A stretch of DNA of 64,000 nucleotides, taken from Prionace glauca (Eukaryota > Chordata > Chondrichthyes > Carcharhiniformes > Carcharhinidae). The stretch covers positions 106,046,515 through 106,110,514 of the forward strand of contig CM075729.1 in NCBI GenBank assembly GCA_037974335.1. The letters are read 5' to 3'. A model generated the notes under the pieces. That model was not told the DNA's origin. It searched no databases and worked only from the letters and a program-made list of their open reading frames with translations. The position numbers and the translations under genes were made by a program. Positions within the stretch are counted from its first letter, which is position 1, and the number at the start of each line of letters is the position of its first letter. This document shows, piece after piece, positions 11,201-21,597 of the stretch.

Positions 11201-14200
11201 TTCAGTGTCCCAGGGGTCAGTGCTGGGGGACTGAGTTCAGTGTCCCAGGGGTCAGTGCTGGGGGACTGAGTTCAGTGTCCCAGGGGTCAGTGCTGGGGGA
11301 CTGAGTTCAGTGTCCCAGGGGTCAGTGCTGGGGGACTGTGGTCAGTGTCCTGGGGTCAGTCTGGGAGTCTGAGTTCAGTGTCCCAGGGGTCAGTGCTGGG
11401 GGACTGTGTTCAGTGTCCCAGTGGTCAGTGCTGGGGGACTGAGTTCAGTGTCCCAGGGGTCAGTGCTGAGGGACTTAGTTCAGTGTCCCAGGGGTCAGTG
11501 CTGGGAGACTGAGTTCAGTGTCCCAGGGGTCAGTGCTGGGGGATTGAGTTCAGTGTCCCAGGGGTCAGTGCTGGGGGACTGAGTTCAGTGTCCCAGGGGT
11601 CAGTGCTGGGAGACTGAGTTCAGTGTCCCAGGGGTCAGTGCTGGGGGACTGAGTTCAGTGTCCCAGGGGTCAGTGCTGGGGGACTGAGTTCAGTGTCCCA
11701 GGGGTCAGTGCTGGGGGACTGAGTTCAGTGTCCCAGGGGTCAGTGCTGGGGGACTGAGTTCAGTGTCCCAGGGGTCAGTGCTGGGGGACTGAGTTCAGTG
11801 TCCCAGGGGTCAGTGCTGGGGGACTGAGTTCAGTGTCCCAGGGGTCAGTGCTGGGGGACTGAGTTCAGTGTCCCGGGGTCAGTCTGGGAGACTGAGTTCA
11901 GTGTCCCAGGGGTCAGGGCTGGGGGACTGAGTTCAGTGTCCCAGGGGTCAGTGCTGGGAGACTGAGTTCAGTGTCCCAGGGGTCAGTGCTGGGGGATTGA
12001 GTTCAGTGTCCCAGGGGTCAGTGCTGGGGGACTGAGTTCAGTGTCCCAGGGGTCAGTGCTGGGAGACTGAGTTCAGTGTCCCAGGGGTCAGTGCTGGGGG
12101 ACTGAGTTCAGTGTCCCAGGGGTCAGTGCTGGGAGATGGACTGAGTTCAGTGTCCCAGGGGTCAGTGCTGGGGGACTGAGTTCAGTGTCCCAGGGGTCAG
12201 TCTGGGGGACTGAGTTCAGTGTCCCAGGGGTCAGTGCTGGGGGACTGAGTTCAGTGTCCCAGGGGTCAGTGCTGGGGGACTGAGTTCAGTGTCCCAGGGG
12301 TCAGTGCTGGGGGACTGAGTTCAGTGTCCCAGGGGTCAGTGCTGGGGGACTGAGTTCAGTGTCCCGGGGTCAGTCTGGGAGACTGAGTTCAGTGTCCCAG
12401 GGGTCAGGGCTGGGGGACTGAGTTCAGTGTCCCAGGGGTCAGTGCTGGGAGACTGAGTTCAGTGTCCCAGGGGTCAGTGCTGGGGGATTGAGTTCAGTGT
12501 CCCAGGGGTCAGTGCTGGGGGACTGAGTTCAGTGTCCCAGGGGTCAGTGCTGGGAGACTGAGTTCAGTGTCCCAGGGGTCAGTGCTGGGGGACTGAGTTC
12601 AGTGTCCCAGGGGTCAGTGCTGGGAGATGGACTGAGTTCAGTGTCCCAGGGGTCAGTGCTGGGGGACTGAGTTCAGTGTCCCAGGGGTCAGTCTGGGGGA
12701 CTGAGTTCAGTGTCCCAGGGGTCAGTGCTGGGGGACTGAGTTCAGTGTCCCAGGGGTCAGTCTGGGGGACTGAGTTCACTGTCCCAGGGGTCAGTGCTGG
12801 GGGACTGAGTTCAGTGTCCCAGCGGTCAGTCTGGGGGACTGAGTTCAGTGTCCCAGGGGTCAGTGCTGGGGGATTGAGTTCAGTGTCCCAGGGGTCAGTG
12901 CTGGGGGACTGAGTTCAGTGTCCCAGGGGTCAGTCTGGGGGACTGAGTTCACTGTCCCAGGGGTCAGTGCTGGGGGACTGAGTTCAGTGTCCCAGGGGTC
13001 AGTCTGGGGGACTGAGTTCAGTGTCCCAGGGGTCAGTGCTGGGGGATTGAGTTCAGTGTCCCAGGGGTCAGTGCTGTGTTACTGAGTTCAGTGTCCCAGG
13101 GTTCAGTGCTGGGAGATGGACTGAGTTCAGTGTCCCAGGGGTCAGTCTGGGGGACTGAGTTCAGTGTCCCAGGGGTCAGTGCCGGGGGACTGAGTTCAGT
13201 GTCCCAGGGGTCAGTGCTGGGGGACTGAGTTCAGTGTCCCAGGGGTCAGTCTGGGGGACTGAGTTCACTGTCCCAGGGGTCAGTGCTGGGGGACTGAGTT
13301 CAGTGTCCCAGGGGTCAGTGCTGGGGGACTGAGTTCAGTGACCCAGGGGTCAGTGCTGGGGGACTGAGTTCACTGTCCCAGGGGTCAGTCTGGGGGACTG
13401 AGTTCACTGTCCCAGGGGTCAGTGCTGGGGGACTGAGTTCAGTGTCCCAGGGGTCAGTGCTGGGGGACTGAGTTCAGTGTCCCAGGGGTCAGTGCTGGGG
13501 GACTGAGTTCAGTGTCCCAGGGGTCAGTGCTGGGGGACTGAGTTCAGTGTCCCAGGGGTCAGTGCTGGGGGACTGAGTTCAGTGTCCCAGGGGTCAGTGC
13601 AGGGGGACTGAGTTCAGTGTCCCAGGGGTCAGTGCTGGGGGACTGAGTTCAGTGTCCCAGGGGTCAGTCTGGGGGACTGAGTTCACTGTCCCAGGGGTCA
13701 GTGCTGGGGGACTGAGTTCAGTGTCCCAGGGGTCAGTCTGGGGGACTGAGTTCAGTGTTCCAGGGGTCAGTGCTGGGGGATTGAGTTCAGTGTCCCAGGG
13801 GTCAGTGCTGTGGGACTGAGTTCAGTGTCCCAGGGTTCAGTGCTGGGAGGTGGACTGAGTTCAGTGTTCCAGGGGTCAGTGCTGGGGGACTGAGTTCAGT
13901 GTCCCAGGGGTCAGTCTGGGGGACTGAGTTCAGTGTCCCAGGGGTCAGTGCCGGGGGACTGAGTTCAGTGTCCCAGGGGTCAGTGCTGGGGGACTGAGTT
14001 CAGTGTCCCAGGGGTCAGTCTGGGGGACTGAGTTCACTGTCCCAAGGGTCAGTGCTGGGGGACTGAGTTCAGTGTCCCAGGGGTCAGTGCTGGGGGACTG
14101 AGTTCATTGTCCCAGGGGTCAGTGCTGGGGGACTGTGTTCACTGTAAGGTTGTACATTGACACGCTGATTCTCTCTGTTTGATCTTACCGGATGTCTGGT

Positions 14201-14449
14201 TTGTCATCTTCAGGACTGTATTCAGATTCTTCTTTGCCATGTTTGAGTGTGTGTTCACCAGTTCTGTGATATAATCCCATAATTCAGATTCGATATTTTC
14301 AGCCACGAACCTCTGCCTGGGAATGCAGCGACGGATATTACTGTCATGATATCCTACTTGGACACCATTGACCATTCCAGTGCTTGCGACCTCAGGAAAA
14401 TCTTCTATCCCAGAGAAAGCAGTGTAAAACACCATGAGTGTGTTAGTGG
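8210..14449 (-). CDS. MHC class I alpha chain, non-classical-like (locus A, exons 2-6)
   Basis: This is a membrane-bound class I heavy chain on the minus strand. The exon order and sizes are those of vertebrate class I genes: alpha1 261 bp, alpha2 276 bp, alpha3 279 bp, transmembrane 120 bp and cytoplasmic 32 bp. All five exons are open with AG/GT borders, and junctions are phase 1 until after exon 6. With the 52-bp leader at 33,419-33,470 the coding length to the end of exon 6 is exactly 1,020 bases (340 codons). Alpha1 keeps the terminal NQT glycosylation site, and alpha3 has the C1-type Ig cysteines. Neither alpha2 disulfide cysteine is present, and the anchor positions usually Tyr7, Tyr59 and Tyr84 read Val, Leu and Met. 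Tyr159, Tyr171 and the Lys-Trp pair at 146-147 are kept. This suggests an altered groove and a non-classical role. The last exon is unresolved. Confidence 0.88.
8651..8770 (-). CDS. MHC locus A exon 5, connecting peptide and transmembrane
   Basis: This 120-bp exon has acceptor TTTCAG and donor GTAAGA. It encodes a connecting stretch EIPGNSGGWSH, a hydrophobic membrane segment LGILVGFVIPALAVISG continuing IIGVIIW, and the stop-transfer sequence KRQQR. Confidence 0.9.
8885..9060 (+). mobile_element. Tiny LINE RT fragment in MHC intron 4
   Basis: The plus strand reads LLWMDFQKVIDKVPHKRF then a decayed run. This is the [12 protein letters not shown] region of a CR1-type RT. Only about 50 codons remain, antisense to the MHC gene. 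The duplicate is at 53,190-53,340. Confidence 0.65.
9126..9404 (-). CDS. MHC locus A exon 4, alpha3 Ig domain
   Basis: This 279-bp exon has acceptor CATTACAG and donor GTAAGG, phase 1 to phase 1. The C1-set immunoglobulin signature is clear: [18 protein letters not shown], then NWLRNGEV, then DQYSCQIEHSSL. The two Ig cysteines are at the expected spacing of about 57 residues. Confidence 0.93.
9522..9797 (-). CDS. MHC locus A exon 3, alpha2 domain
   Basis: The 276-bp exon is identical in length to human exon 3. It opens GIHIFQWITFVEV and contains FGFDGKDYISLEPD, a very conserved class I block, then an alpha2 helix with KEKWNSDQSWNNYWEKYLQ and LKKYLEAGKEYFERK. The cysteine positions 101 and 164 are Val and Leu, so there is no alpha2 disulfide. 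The donor is a weak GTATTG, whereas copy B has GTAATG at the same place. Confidence 0.92.
10590..10745 (+). mobile_element. CR1 RT C-terminal fragment in MHC intron 2
   Basis: The plus strand reads QLGQWADEWQMELNLGKCEVM, the CR1 block found in full elements as GEWARKWQMEFNVGKCEVV. About 45 codons remain, antisense to the MHC gene. The upstream 10,170-10,590 is C-rich, with no gene seen. The duplicate is at 54,905-55,060. Confidence 0.7.
10901..14145. repeat. 35-bp minisatellite in MHC intron 2 (copy A)
   Basis: There are about 92 tandem copies of a 35-bp unit, read from any start as GTCAGTGCTGGGGGACTGAG plus TTCAGTGTCCCAGGG. Variants missing two bases (GTCAGTCTGGG) or with substitutions are scattered, and a block of about 14 units at 11,880-12,175 recurs 489 bp later. 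The unit length is not a multiple of three, so any reading frame across it cycles through the repeat. The first base of a MHC-exon-side unique stretch follows at 14,146. Copy B has only about 19 units (55,213-55,875). Confidence 0.97.
14189..14449 (-). CDS. MHC locus A exon 2, alpha1 domain
   Basis: This 261-bp exon has acceptor TTTTACAG and donor GTAAGA, phase 1 to phase 1. It encodes an alpha1 domain starting TNTLMVFYTAFSG (matching the class I FYT start), then a strand with GYHDSN, a helix ENIESELWDYITELVNTHSN and a terminal NQT site where human class I has its Asn86 glycan. An extra Cys (RRCIPRQRF) is present. The exon differs from copy B at about 27 of 261 positions, far more than the gene's 3' end. 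Confidence 0.92.
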
Positions 14450-14589
14450 CTGTAAAAGAAACAGTTAAAGGGATTGGTTTATAAACAATGTCTGATCATC
14501 GGAACAATCACTCGGGACTTTAACATCTCCTCTCCCCCACGTCCCCAATCACCCCCCCCGACAGAGCCCCCCATATACAATCCCCTACT

Positions 14590-16830
14590 CCCAACCACCA
14601 CCCCCTCCCCCGATCACCACCCCCTCCCCCGATCACCACCCCCTCCCCGATCACCACCCCCTCCCCCGATCACCACCCCCTCCCCCGATCACCGATCACC
14701 ACCCCCTCCCCCGATCACCACCCCCTCCCCCGATCACCACCCCCTCCCCCGATCACCACCCCCTCCCCCGATCACCACCCCCTCCCCCGATCACCACCCC
14801 CTCCCCCGATCACCACCCCCTCCCCCGATCACCACCCCCTACTCCCGATCACCACCCCCTCCCCCGATCACCACCCCCTCCCCCGATCACCACCCCCTCC
14901 CCCGATCACCACCCCCTCCCCCGATCACCACCCCCACCCCCGATCACCACCCCCTCCCCTGATTATCACCCCTTCCCCTGATTATCACCCCTCCCCCGAT
15001 CACCACCCCCTCCCCTGATTATCACCCCCTCCCCTGATTATCACCCCCTCCACCGATCACCGATCACCACCCCCTCCCCTGATTATCACCCCTCCCCCGA
15101 TCACCGATCACCACCCCCTCCCCCGATCACCACCCCCTCCCCTGATTATCACCCCCTCCCCCGATCACCACCCCCTCCCCTGATTATCACCCCCTCCCCC
15201 GATCACCACCCCCTCCCCTGATTATCACCCCCTCCCCCGATCACCGATCACCACCCCCTCCCCTGATTATCACCCCCTCCACCGATCACCGATCATCACC
15301 CCCTCCCCTGATTATCACCCCCTCCCCTGATTATCACCCCCTCCACCGATCACCGATCACCACCCCCTCCCCTGATTATCACCCCCTCCCCTGATTATCA
15401 CCCCCTCCCCCGATCACCGATCACCACCCCCTCCCCTGATTATCACCCCCTCCACCGATCACCGATCATCACCCCCTCCCCTGATTATCACCCCCTCCCC
15501 CGATCACCGATCACCACCCCCTCCCCTGATCATCACCCCCTCCCCCGATCACCGATCACCACCCCCTCCCCTGATCATCACCCCCTCCCCCGATCACCGA
15601 TCACCACCCCCTCCCCTGATTATCACCCCCTCCCCCGATCACCGATCACCACCCCCTCCCCTGATCATCACCCCCTCCCCCGATCACCGATCACCACCCC
15701 CTCCCCTGATTATCACCCCCTCCCCCGATCACCACCCCCTCCCCTGATTATCACCCCCTCCCCCGATCACCACCCCCTCCCCTGATTATCACCCCCTCCC
15801 CCGATCACCGATCACCACCCCCTCCCCTGATTATCACCCCCTCCACCGATCACCGATCATCACCCCCTCCCCTGATTATCACCCCCTCCCCTGATTATCA
15901 CCCCCTCCACCGATCACCGATCACCACCCCCTCCCCTGATTATCACCCCCTCCCCTGATTATCACCCCCTCCCCCGATCACCGATCACCACCCCCTCCCC
16001 TGATTATCACCCCCTCCACCGATCACCGATCATCACCCCCTCCCCTGATTATCACCCCCTCCACCGATCACCGATCACCACCCCCTCCCCTGATTATCAC
16101 CCCCTCCCCCGATCACTACCCCCTCCCCTGATTATCACCCCCTCCCCCGATCACCGATCACTACCCCCTCCCCTGATTATCATCCCCTCCCCCGATCACC
16201 GATCACCACCCCCTCCCCTGATCATCACCCCCTCCCTTTGATTATCACCCCCTCCCCTGATTATCACCCCCTCCCCCGATCACCGATCACCACCCCCTCC
16301 CCTGATTATCACCCCCTCCCCCGATCACCGATCACCACCCCCTCCCCTGATTATCACCCCCTCCCCCGATCACCGATCACTACCCCCTCCCCTGATTATC
16401 ACCCCCCTCCCCCGATCACCGATCACTACCCCCTCCCCTGATTATCATCCCCTCCCCCGATCACCGATCACCACCCCCTCCCCTGATCATCACCCCCTCC
16501 CTTTGATTATCACCCCCTCCCCTGATTATCACCCCCCCCCCGATCACCGATCACTACCCCCTCCCCTGATTATCACCCCCTCCCCCGATCACCACCCCCT
16601 CCCCTGATTATCACCCCCCCCCCGATCACCGATCACTACCCCCTCCCCTGATTATCACCCCCTCCCCCGATCACCGATCACCACCCCCTCCCCTGATTAT
16701 CACCCCCTCCCCCGATCACCACCCCCTCCCCTGATTATCACCCCCCCCCCCGATCACCGATCACTACCCCCTCCCCTGATTATCACCCCCTCCCCCGATC
16801 ACCGATCACTACCCCCTCCCCTGATTATCA
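14590..16830. repeat. C-rich 19-bp satellite upstream of alpha1 (copy A)
   Basis: The first 400 bp is a nearly pure array of the 19-mer CCCCCTCCCCCGATCACCA. The rest mixes it with CCCCCTCCCCTGATTATCA and a short GATCACC insert in a repeating higher-order pattern. The complementary strand has regular GGGGG runs. The array starts about 140 bp upstream of the alpha1 acceptor, thus in intron 1 of the MHC gene. Proline/histidine-rich frames across it are artefacts. Confidence 0.96.
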
Positions 16831-17594
16831 TCCCTCGCCTGATCACCAACCCCGACACCTGATGGCCTTCCTCTCTCAGGATTACCACCCCTCGCCCCGA
16901 TCACCACCCTTCTTCTTAATTACCACCCACTCCCCGATCACCATCCCCCCCGATCACTACTCTGACCTCCCAATAACCATCCCCTCCTCCTCCTCCCAGT
17001 CACCACACCCTCTCTCCCCGATCATCCTCTCCCCAATCACCACCCTGTCCCCCATTCACCATCCCCTCCTCCCAATCACCATCAGAGCCACCCCCCGAAC
17101 ACCACCCCGAATGGGCCAGTAATATGGTCTGGGAGGCTGTGTAAGCGGTTGTCAGGCAGGAAGGGTCAGTGTCCATCCCATCCTGATATCGGTCCCGTCT
17201 GTCGTGCCTGCAATGTCGAGCCACCCGCCTGACACTCTGCAGCCTCCCAGCACCCGGCCTCCAAGGATATTCCTCCAACCCCTCCGGCCCCCCCCACCCC
17301 CCAGTCACAACCACAGACTGCCGAGGCACAGCCCCGATAAACCCCACCCTATCACCCCCACCCCCTACACCCTGTGTCCTCACAGCCATCAGATTTTCAA
17401 TCCCTCCTTTATCCCCATAGGATAAAGTGACCCATAACCACCAGGAACATGTCAAGACTGGGGCTGGGGTCTCCAAGCTGCATCTCCTCACTACCTTTGA
17501 GGAGCTCTTTGGGGCTAGCAGGGAAGGCTGAGGAGGGAATGGTCACTGACGGTCAGGTCAGGGTTCACCATGGAAGTGAGCATTTCCAAATACA
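16831..17594. other. Degenerate C-rich sequence then unique sequence, no gene seen
   Basis: From 16,831 to about 17,100 the satellite decays into irregular CACC-rich DNA. From 17,104 the sequence is unique and nearly identical to 57,640-58,066. No exon-like frame was found. Confidence 0.5.
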
Positions 17595-20181
17595 AGGAAA
17601 TTAGAAAGAAACTTAAGCAAGGAGTAAGGAGGGCTAAAAGGGGCCCCAAAAATCACTGGCCAGTTGGATTAAGGAAAATACCAAGGATTTTTATACATAT
17701 GTAAAGAGCAAGAGGGTCACCATGGAAAGGGTTGGCCCACTCAAGGACAAGGGAGGGGATCTAAGCATGGAGCCAGAAGAAATGGGCGAGATATTAAATG
17801 AATACTTTGCATCAGTATTCACTAAAGAGAATGACTCAGTGGATGATGAGTCTGGGAGAGGATGTGTAGGTAGTTTGAGTCATGTCGAGATCAAAAAGGA
17901 GCTATTGGGTTCCTGAGAGGTATTACGGTCGACAAGTCCCCAGGGCCTGATGGGATATAGCCCAGAATACTGAGTTAGGCAAGGAGGAAATGGCTGGGGC
18001 CTTGAGAGAAATCTTTGTATCCTCACTGGCTACAGGGGAGGTCCCAAAGGACCGGAGAATAGCCAATGTTGTTCCTTTGTTTAGGAAGGGGACCAAGAAT
18101 AATCCAGGTAACTATAGGCTGGATCATCAGTGGTAGGGAAATTATTGGAGAGGATTCTTCGAGACAGGATTTATTCCTGCTTGGAAATAAGTGGATGTAT
18201 TAGTGAGAGGCAACATGGTTTTGTGAAGGGGAGGTCATGTCTCACTAACTTGATCGAGTTTTTTGAGGAAGTGTCGAAGATGATTGATGAGGGTAGGGCA
18301 GTGGATGCTCTTTGCATGGACTTCAGTAAGGCCTTTGACAAGGTCTCTCATAGCAGACTGGTGCAGAAGGTAGAGTTGCATGGGATCAGAGGTGAGCTGG
18401 CAAGGTGGATACAAAACTAGCTTGGTCAATGAAGACAGAGGGTAGCAGTGGAAGGATGTGTTTCTGAATGGAGGGCTGTGACAAGTGCTGTTCCTCAGGG
18501 ATCAGTGCTGGGACATTTGCTATTTGTATATATGTGAAATGATTTGGAGGAAAATGTAATTGATTCGATTCAAAAGTTTGCGGACGACACAAATGTTGGT
18601 GGTTTTGAGGATAGTGATGAGGGCCATCAGAGGATACAGCAGGATATAGATCAGTTGGAGAATTGCACAGAGAGAAGACAGATGGAGTTTAATCCAGACA
18701 AATGTGAGGTCATGCATTTTGTAAGTTCTAATACGGATAGGAAATATACAGTAAATGGCAGAACCGTTAAGATTAGTGATAGGCAAAGGGATCTGTGTGT
18801 ACAGGTACACAGGTCACTCACTGAAAGTGGCAAAAGAGGTAGAGAAGGTGGTCAGGAAGGCAAATGACATGGTTGCCTTCTTCGGACAGGGTATTGAGTT
18901 TGCAGTCGGAAATGAGTTAATGACCTTTGTAATACTTGGGAGAATGGGAAAAAAAATCCAGTAGTCCTTATGCAGCCTGTTTTCACATATTTCAGATAAA
19001 TGTAATTTTGTTTTTGTGTGCCCAGACTGCAGCTGCTCTTGCTGTTGTACACAAGTTTATGATCAGCCCGCTCAGAAATGTAGCTGACCCAGCTTGTGGT
19101 TAAGTTGTGTCTTTAATTTCGTGGACTTTCATCTAACATAGTGAAGCTTGCATGTCCTAAATATATTCATATATATATATATTCGTTATATACTGCTTAT
19201 GTGTCATGTATTAACATATTATGCATAATATATGTATAATATAACTTGTGAGCATAGATTGTCATACCAGCCCGTTAATTTTAACTTGTCTTGTCAGCCT
19301 GTACGTTAGTTAAGGGCTAATCACACACGTCAATTGCAGCCTTGAGATAACCATGAAGTAATGCCGAGTTTCACAATGGAGGATAACCCACAACCTGGGA
19401 TCCTGCTGAGAATGAGAAGATGCATACGTGACTGGGGAGGTATAAATAAGTGCTCTTAACTTGTGTTCGGAGAGATGCCAGGGGAAGCGCTGTTAGGTGC
19501 CAGGTGTATCTCCCAAAAACTTTTGAATAAACTTGCTGTACTTTGACTCACAATTAGTCTCAGAGGTATCATTACCTACAACAAGTTTAAAAATTGGCAA
19601 GTCATGTTGACGCTTTATAGAACATTAGTTAGGCCGCGCTTGGAATACAGTGTTCAATTCTGGTCGCCACACTACCAGAAGGATGTGGAGGCTTTGGAGA
19701 GGGTACAGAAAAGATTTACCAGGATGTTGCCTGGCATGGAGGGCATTAGCTATGAGAGGTTGGAGAAACTTGGTTTGGTCTCACTGGAACCACAAAGGTT
19801 GAGGGGTGACCTGACAGTACTCTACAAGATTATGAGAGGCATGGACAGAGTGGATAGTCAGAAGCTTTTTCCCAGGGTGGAAGAGTCAATTACTAGAGAC
19901 CACAGGTTTGAGGTGCAAAGGGCAATGTTTAGAGGCCTAATTTTTTGTACGAGGCATATTTTTTACACAGAGAGTAGTGGGTGCCTGGAACCCATTGCCG
20001 AGGGAGGTAGTGGAAGCAGATAACTTTTAACGGGCATCATGACAAATACACAAAATGATGGAAATCGAGGGATATGGTCCTGGGAGGGTCGGGGGTTTTA
20101 GTTCAGTCAGGCAGCATGGTTGGTGCAGGATTGGAGGGCCGAAGGGCCTGTTCCTGTGCTGTAATTTTCTTTGTTCTTTAT
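17595..20181 (+). mobile_element. Decayed CR1 (family 2-like), interrupted by a solo LTR
   Basis: The element starts in the region before the RT (RKKLKQGVRRAKRG) and runs through [48 protein letters not shown]-like and FADDTNVGG motifs to the C-terminus (YSVQFWSPHYQKD). The 3' UTR includes GGAGGGCCGAAGGGCCTG and a TTCTTTGTTCTTT tail. Many stops and frameshifts make it long dead. At 18,901 a 683-bp solo LTR splits it. The copy B partner at 58,605-60,507 is uninterrupted. Confidence 0.9.
18901..19583 (+). mobile_element. Solo LTR of an LTR retroelement (fossil)
   Basis: This 683-bp block begins TG and ends CA, with a 4-bp target duplication AGTT on both sides (18,897-18,900 and 19,584-19,587). 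It carries a TATA-like GTATAAATAAG near 19,440 and a TTGAATAAAC polyadenylation-type signal near 19,525, the expected parts of an LTR. There are no internal genes, so it is a solo LTR, the usual outcome of recombination between two LTRs. The family cannot be assigned from the LTR alone. It is absent at the matching point in copy B (about 59,910), so it arrived after the duplication, or was present on only one parental haplotype. Confidence 0.82.
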
Positions 20182-20199
20182 TCTCCTGCACTGAACCTT

Positions 20200-21297
20200 T
20201 TGTCATCTGTTACAGGAAATGATCCAGATGCATTAAACCCCCCCACTCCGCTCCTCCTAAGATGCAGAACGGCAGTTGGAAGAAAATCTCGGAGGAAAGC
20301 CCTGAGGAAATAACCAAGCTTAACATTTGTCAATCGACACCAGCTTCCACCACACAATCCCTCAGAGCAGACACGATCACCTCAGTGGGACAAGTTTGTG
20401 CTGAGGCTTCTGGCTCACTTACTGGTGGGCACCACACAGCCTTTGATCTACATTGGGTGAAGGCGGGAACATCGAGGGTTCGGGCACACGGAGTTCTTCC
20501 GGAGCTCAGGATGCATCCGGCCCCAAGCCAAGTGCTAGGCCTCTGGGATCAGTCATCCTGAAACTGCTGGAGATACATCAGCAGCAATGGTGGAGGGGCT
20601 GTCAGCAACACTGCATCAACTGTGAGGCTTTTGGAGGAGTCGAACAGATTTCTGTCACAGGAGGTGGTACCGGTACAGTGTGGCACTCAGGCTAACACTG
20701 CAAGGGTCACATCCACAGTGGAAAGCCTGGGGCAAGGATTGGTCACCATGGCTGACAGGATGTAGACCATCCTGGAGACACGGCCATGACTGCGAGCCTC
20801 AAACTTGGTCCAGTCTCAGGGGGCATCGCTGAGGGTTTGCACAGCATGGGGCAGATGTAGCTGAGATTCCAGGACTGACAGAACCAGGTGATGCTGAGGC
20901 TGGCCCACTGTCCCATGGAGTATCCCCGGTACATATGGGCACCCTGAGGGAGGAGGAAGGCTTGGAGCCAATGCTGGGACCTTCCAGCCAGGAGACACCA
21001 GACATCCCTAAACCTTCTGGTTCCACCCCCTCCCACTCTTTCCTGACACCGGAGCATCTCACGGGCAGCGAGATGAACAGGGTGGCTACATCAGTGTCAT
21101 CCGCAAGTCAGCCAGAGACCTGGAGGTCTCAGCCCCCCAGGGGTCTCCCACCAAGAGGATCACAGGCCCCGGGTGTGGAACGCAATAGGGTGCCTCCCCA
21201 TCCAATGTGCATCCTGAGGGGTCACCCAGGTGCAGTAAAAGACCACGAAAAATTCAGAAGTTCTCGTGTCATCAGGAGGGTAGAAGTTAAGGTTTGC
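20200..21297 (+). pseudogene. Possible accessory (Myb-like) ORF relic of a Harbinger element
   Basis: After an acceptor-like CATCTGTTACAG at about 20,214 the plus strand shows broken coding-like stretches. One includes a helical run LLEESNRFLSQEVVPVQ and VESLGQGLVTMADRM. Such a coiled, glutamine-rich region would suit the Myb/SANT-like accessory protein that PIF/Harbinger elements encode next to the transposase. No Myb repeat is visible, frames are broken, and the identity is a guess from position beside the transposase relic. The duplicate is at 60,530-61,623. Confidence 0.3.
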
Positions 21298-21597
21298 ACT
21301 AGTCAGAAAAAGGACACTAGATACTGTTTAGAATGACATACACCTGTTATATCACAACATTAAATATCATCCTTCATGCTATTTGCACTGTTAGTTTCAC
21401 CGAGAAATATTATTGCACCCCCAGCTGTGACTAATCTTTCTGTGATTCCTGCCCTACAGGGATGACCGTATCCTGACCGCACACAAAGAGGCACAGAACG
21501 TCATGCTGTGTGACAGAGGCCCTTCGGCCAGTAGGCACAGACCGCCTGCCCTGGTATCTCCAACACCCACCACACCCTGTGGCAACATTCACGTCCC
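21298..21597. other. 300-bp segment present in A, missing in B
   Basis: Copies A and B agree up to GTTAAGGTTTGCAC (21,297) and again from about CACAGGGTT (21,598). In B the gap is filled only by a short C-rich string. No gene is seen in the segment, and a deletion in B is the simpler reading. Confidence 0.6.

Noticed and set aside
12579-12912. Reading frames with repeated SVSQGSV / TPGTLNS peptides
   Set aside because: They are by-products of the 35-bp minisatellite. All frames and both strands give similar runs.
10901-14145. CRISPR-like array
   Set aside because: The units are contiguous without spacers, the context is vertebrate and no cas genes are present.
17000-17491. Minus-strand frame as MHC leader or separate gene
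   Set aside because: It has no signal-peptide pattern or splice-bounded exon, and it overlaps C-rich degenerate repeat.
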